A stretch of 64,000 nucleotides of DNA from Gammaproteobacteria bacterium (GTDB lineage Bacteria > Pseudomonadota > Gammaproteobacteria > Pseudomonadales > Halieaceae), in the NCBI GenBank assembly GCA_024742415.1, contig JANSYN010000001.1:1-64000 (forward strand), in the 5' to 3' direction. The notes under the pieces were generated by a model. It saw only the letters and a program-made list of their open reading frames with translations. It made no database searches and was not told where the DNA came from. The translations under genes were made by a program, and so were the position numbers. Positions 61,848 through 64,000 of this stretch are shown here, piece after piece; within the stretch, counting starts at the first letter, position 1, and every line of letters begins with the position of its first letter.

Positions 61848-63207
61848 CGCGGTTTTTTCTCCCTAAAGACGCCAGCACCGTTGTGGCAATGCCGGCGTGT
61901 TTGCTTGCCAGGTACATCAGCCAGAACTGTGACGCACAGGTACTGATGACCGTTGCTATCGCGGCACCGGTTGCTCCGTAGGAAGGCACCAGAAGAGCCA
62001 GCGCCGCAACATGGGTTGCCGCCGCAAACATCATCACTACCGGAACGCGCGTCTGGTTTCCGGTCATGATGAGAATGTCCATCACTGGCCCGGAAATGAC
62101 GCTGATGATACCACTGGCCACCAGTATTATCAGTATCGTGCTGGCGACCTGAAACTCTTTGCCGAACAATCCGATCATTGGTTCGGCGAAAAACACCAGT
62201 ACCAGGCTGATACTCAGAGTCGTCCATAGGCTGCCGTGCGCGCTCTGCGTTGCCAGTAGCTGCAGGTCACGCTTGTTGCCTGATGCATGTGAAGCGGCTA
62301 TCGAAGGCTGGTTGACCATGCTGACCACAGTTTTAGGTATTGATGCGAGATTGGCCAGGCGCTCTGCCGCGAAATACGCGCCTGCCGCTGCCGGGCCGGC
62401 CAGAAAACCCACCAGCAGCACGTTGGAGTAGCGAATGATTTGCCCGGCGATTCGCGTCAGGAAAACTGGCATGGCCGTGCTGAAGATCTTTTGCGGTGCG
62501 AATTCCTCCGGCGGATCTTCACCCGATTGATCCTCGCGCACTTTGGTTGTGTGTAGTTTGTGATAGATCAGTGCGTGCAGCGCAACGCTGGCAAAGACGC
62601 TCACGCCGACCATCACAAGGACCTGCTCGCCGCTGGGCGACGCCGTGACCAGTCGCCAGCACAGGAACACCAGTGCCGCAGTCAGCCACGGACGCAACAG
62701 TTGCATGGGAACCAGCGCCAGTGCCAGCCATTGTCGTGAGCGCGAAATGTCACGCAGGAAAAACGAGTAGGTGACCGCAGGCGCAAACACCAGCGCGATC
62801 AGCGCGACGTCATGGTAAATGCCGCCACCGCTATCGCCCCAGAAAAGCCAGAGCATTGCTGCCACAGCCAGGGGCAGTAGCACAATACGCAGCAATAGCG
62901 CTGCGCCATGGCGAATCAATGCGCTGATGGCCTGTTCATTGTGTCGCGCGGACATCGATGCAATGAAGCGCCCCGTGACCATGGGAATACCTGCACAGGC
63001 CATCGTGCCCACCATGAACAGCAGTGTCTGGCCCCAGGCGTAGATACCATACTGCGCCGTATCGCCTACGATGCGGGCGATAATGACCTGGAGAATAAAA
63101 ATCGAAAACAGCCCGCCAAACTTGATGCCGCCGGCGAGTACGCCGCGGCGCAAAAAACCGCGCTTCGAGTAGCGATACTTCTTTGGTACCTGCCGGGGGT
63201 CAGTCAT
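61840..63207 (-). CDS. Polysaccharide flippase (Wzx/MATE-like fold)
   Basis: 455 residues with 12-14 hydrophobic helices and the opening GVLAGGIKFGGLFSIFILQVIIARIVGDTAQYGIYAWGQTLLFMVGTMA, common in oligosaccharide flippases. It would move lipid-linked repeat units across the inner membrane. It overlaps both neighbours by 8 bases, so the cluster is one transcript. Confidence 0.85.
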   Translation of the reverse strand: MTDPRQVPKKYRYSKRGFLRRGVLAGGIKFGGLFSIFILQVIIARIVGDTAQYGIYAWGQTLLFMVGTMACAGIPMVTGRFIASMSARHNEQAISALIRHGAALLLRIVLLPLAVAAMLWLFWGDSGGGIYHDVALIALVFAPAVTYSFFLRDISRSRQWLALALVPMQLLRPWLTAALVFLCWRLVTASPSGEQVLVMVGVSVFASVALHALIYHKLHTTKVREDQSGEDPPEEFAPQKIFSTAMPVFLTRIAGQIIRYSNVLLVGFLAGPAAAGAYFAAERLANLASIPKTVVSMVNQPSIAASHASGNKRDLQLLATQSAHGSLWTTLSISLVLVFFAEPMIGLFGKEFQVASTILIILVASGIISVISGPVMDILIMTGNQTRVPVVMMFAAATHVAALALLVPSYGATGAAIATVISTCASQFWLMYLASKHAGIATTVLASLGRKNRDG

Positions 63208-64000
63208 TGGCTGCTGACCCGGTTATGGACGCGCTGTACTGCCGGTAAAGACCAAACGTGAGCAAGACCATCAGTACCCAAGGCAGTTTATTGGGTGACA
63301 GCAGCATACTCTCGCCGAGGTTGCCCAGAAGCAGGGCCGCCAGCATAGCGCCGTACACAGTACCTGTTGCACTGAGTGTTTTGCGCAGACCGCGCCGTAT
63401 AACGCCAAGCACCAGCGGCACAGTACCCAGTAAAAACAGCGCCAGGCCGACAAAACCCAGGTGCACAGTGAGCTCGACAAAACCGTTGTGACTGCTGGCA
63501 GGGTGCCAGGGCTCGCGCTCCCAAATGTAGGCAGAGGGGCCGTCAATACCCAGCCAGAAGCCGCCCGGTGAGTAACCCAGAACAGGCCTTTGCTGAATTT
63601 GCGTCCACAGGTGCTGCCACAGTTCTATGCGTCCGCGCCCGGTGGAAAAATCGCTACTGCGCGGCGCCAGTGCCTGCGCGGTGGGAATGATGTTGCAGGC
63701 AGCGGACTCGCCCTGCGCCTTGCCCTCGATACACGACACCGTCACATCAAGCACGATCGGCGCCATGATGCGCGCCTGCGTCTGCAGGACAAAGCAACCC
63801 AGAATCAGTGCCGATGTTGCAATCGCCAGCAGGCCGAAGCGCTTGCGGCCGGTATAAAACGCATAGCCGCACAGTACGCAGAAAACAATTGTCCAACTCA
63901 GGATCGAGGTTTTTGACGTTGACAGTGCCAGCAGGGCAAACGCCAGCAGAAAGCCTGTGAGGTAGTAGCCGCGGTAGGCACGCTGTCGTAACGCCATCGT
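63200..64000 (-). CDS. O-antigen ligase/polymerase-like protein (Wzy_C), 5' end beyond window
   Basis: At least 266 residues of a polytopic protein; the frame stays open to the window edge and the ATG at 63997 may be internal. ALLALSTSKTSILSWTIVF and a large periplasmic loop with GRGRIELWQHLWTQIQQRPVLGYSPGGFW and HNGFVELTVHLGFVGLALFL are typical of the Wzy_C/WaaL fold. It ligates or polymerises the glycan assembled by the neighbouring genes. It overlaps the flippase gene by 8 bases. Confidence 0.87.
   Translation of the reverse strand, partial: TMALRQRAYRGYYLTGFLLAFALLALSTSKTSILSWTIVFCVLCGYAFYTGRKRFGLLAIATSALILGCFVLQTQARIMAPIVLDVTVSCIEGKAQGESAACNIIPTAQALAPRSSDFSTGRGRIELWQHLWTQIQQRPVLGYSPGGFWLGIDGPSAYIWEREPWHPASSHNGFVELTVHLGFVGLALFLLGTVPLVLGVIRRGLRKTLSATGTVYGAMLAALLLGNLGESMLLSPNKLPWVLMVLLTFGLYRQYSASITGSAAND

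Overview
The window looks like a piece of chromosome from an aerobic, GC-rich, probably marine gammaproteobacterium. The closest general resemblance is to the Halieaceae/Cellvibrionales type; this is an inference from gene content (Lap adhesin control, DPRP-type photolyase, TauD/SDR/LLM metabolism, TonB heme uptake) and not a tested placement. Both ends cut a gene: a giant adhesin at the left and an O-antigen-ligase-like gene at the right.

Layout. 1-8 kb is a surface-adhesion locus: the C-terminal part of a large type I-secreted adhesin, a small conserved protein, a LapG-LapD c-di-GMP switch on the opposite strand, and a TolC-like outer membrane protein fused to an OmpA peptidoglycan-binding domain. 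8-15 kb holds a GNAT acetyltransferase, an exported sulfatase, a membrane-anchored amidohydrolase, a strange 15-bp-repeat ORF and a nitronate-monooxygenase-like enzyme. 15-19.3 kb is a four-gene MacAB-like ABC efflux operon. 19.6-25.9 kb holds an Ala/Asp repeat lipoprotein, an LLM flavin monooxygenase, small membrane and secreted proteins, a class II aldolase, a TauD-type dioxygenase and a LysR regulator.

26.0-37.5 kb is an integrated genomic island. It starts inside a tRNA-Arg(ACG) gene, is bounded by 47-bp identical direct repeats, and is recognisably lower in GC over much of its cargo. It carries two tyrosine recombinases around an AlpA/Xis-like gene, a structured gene-poor kilobase, two hotdog thioesterases, an RND pump with adaptor, a divergent MarR regulator with palindromic operator, a cytochrome P450, and a ParD antitoxin with a truncated ParE. 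The tRNA's own terminator now lies beyond the right repeat, 11.4 kb away.

37.5-50.9 kb is chromosomal metabolism: a REPIN-like repeat, an exported methyltransferase, a LON-domain protein, several SDRs, a TIM-barrel isomerase, SnoaL/NTF2-like proteins, an SDR-photolyase pair, a cytochrome c, a spinster-like MFS transporter, and a compact operon of cytochrome c lipoprotein, Tat-exported aldonolactone oxidase and Tat-exported PLP enzyme. 51-54 kb holds two coupled membrane proteins of glycan type. 53.9-59.6 kb is a complete heme acquisition locus (HugZ- and HutX-like proteins, TonB receptor, HmuTUV ABC transporter) around a Fur box. 59.9-64 kb is a surface-polysaccharide cluster (GT2, sulfotransferase, flippase, ligase) running off the window.

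Most notable: the TolC-OmpA fusion beside the LapG/LapD switch; the tRNA-Arg island with its two-recombinase module, third att-like core that cuts parE, and MarR/RND/P450/thioesterase cargo; the cytochrome c-aldonolactone oxidase operon; and a tiny secreted protein carrying the EEVVV-type sequence usually seen at the start of TonB-dependent receptors. No search was run; functions rest on motifs and context read directly from the sequence.
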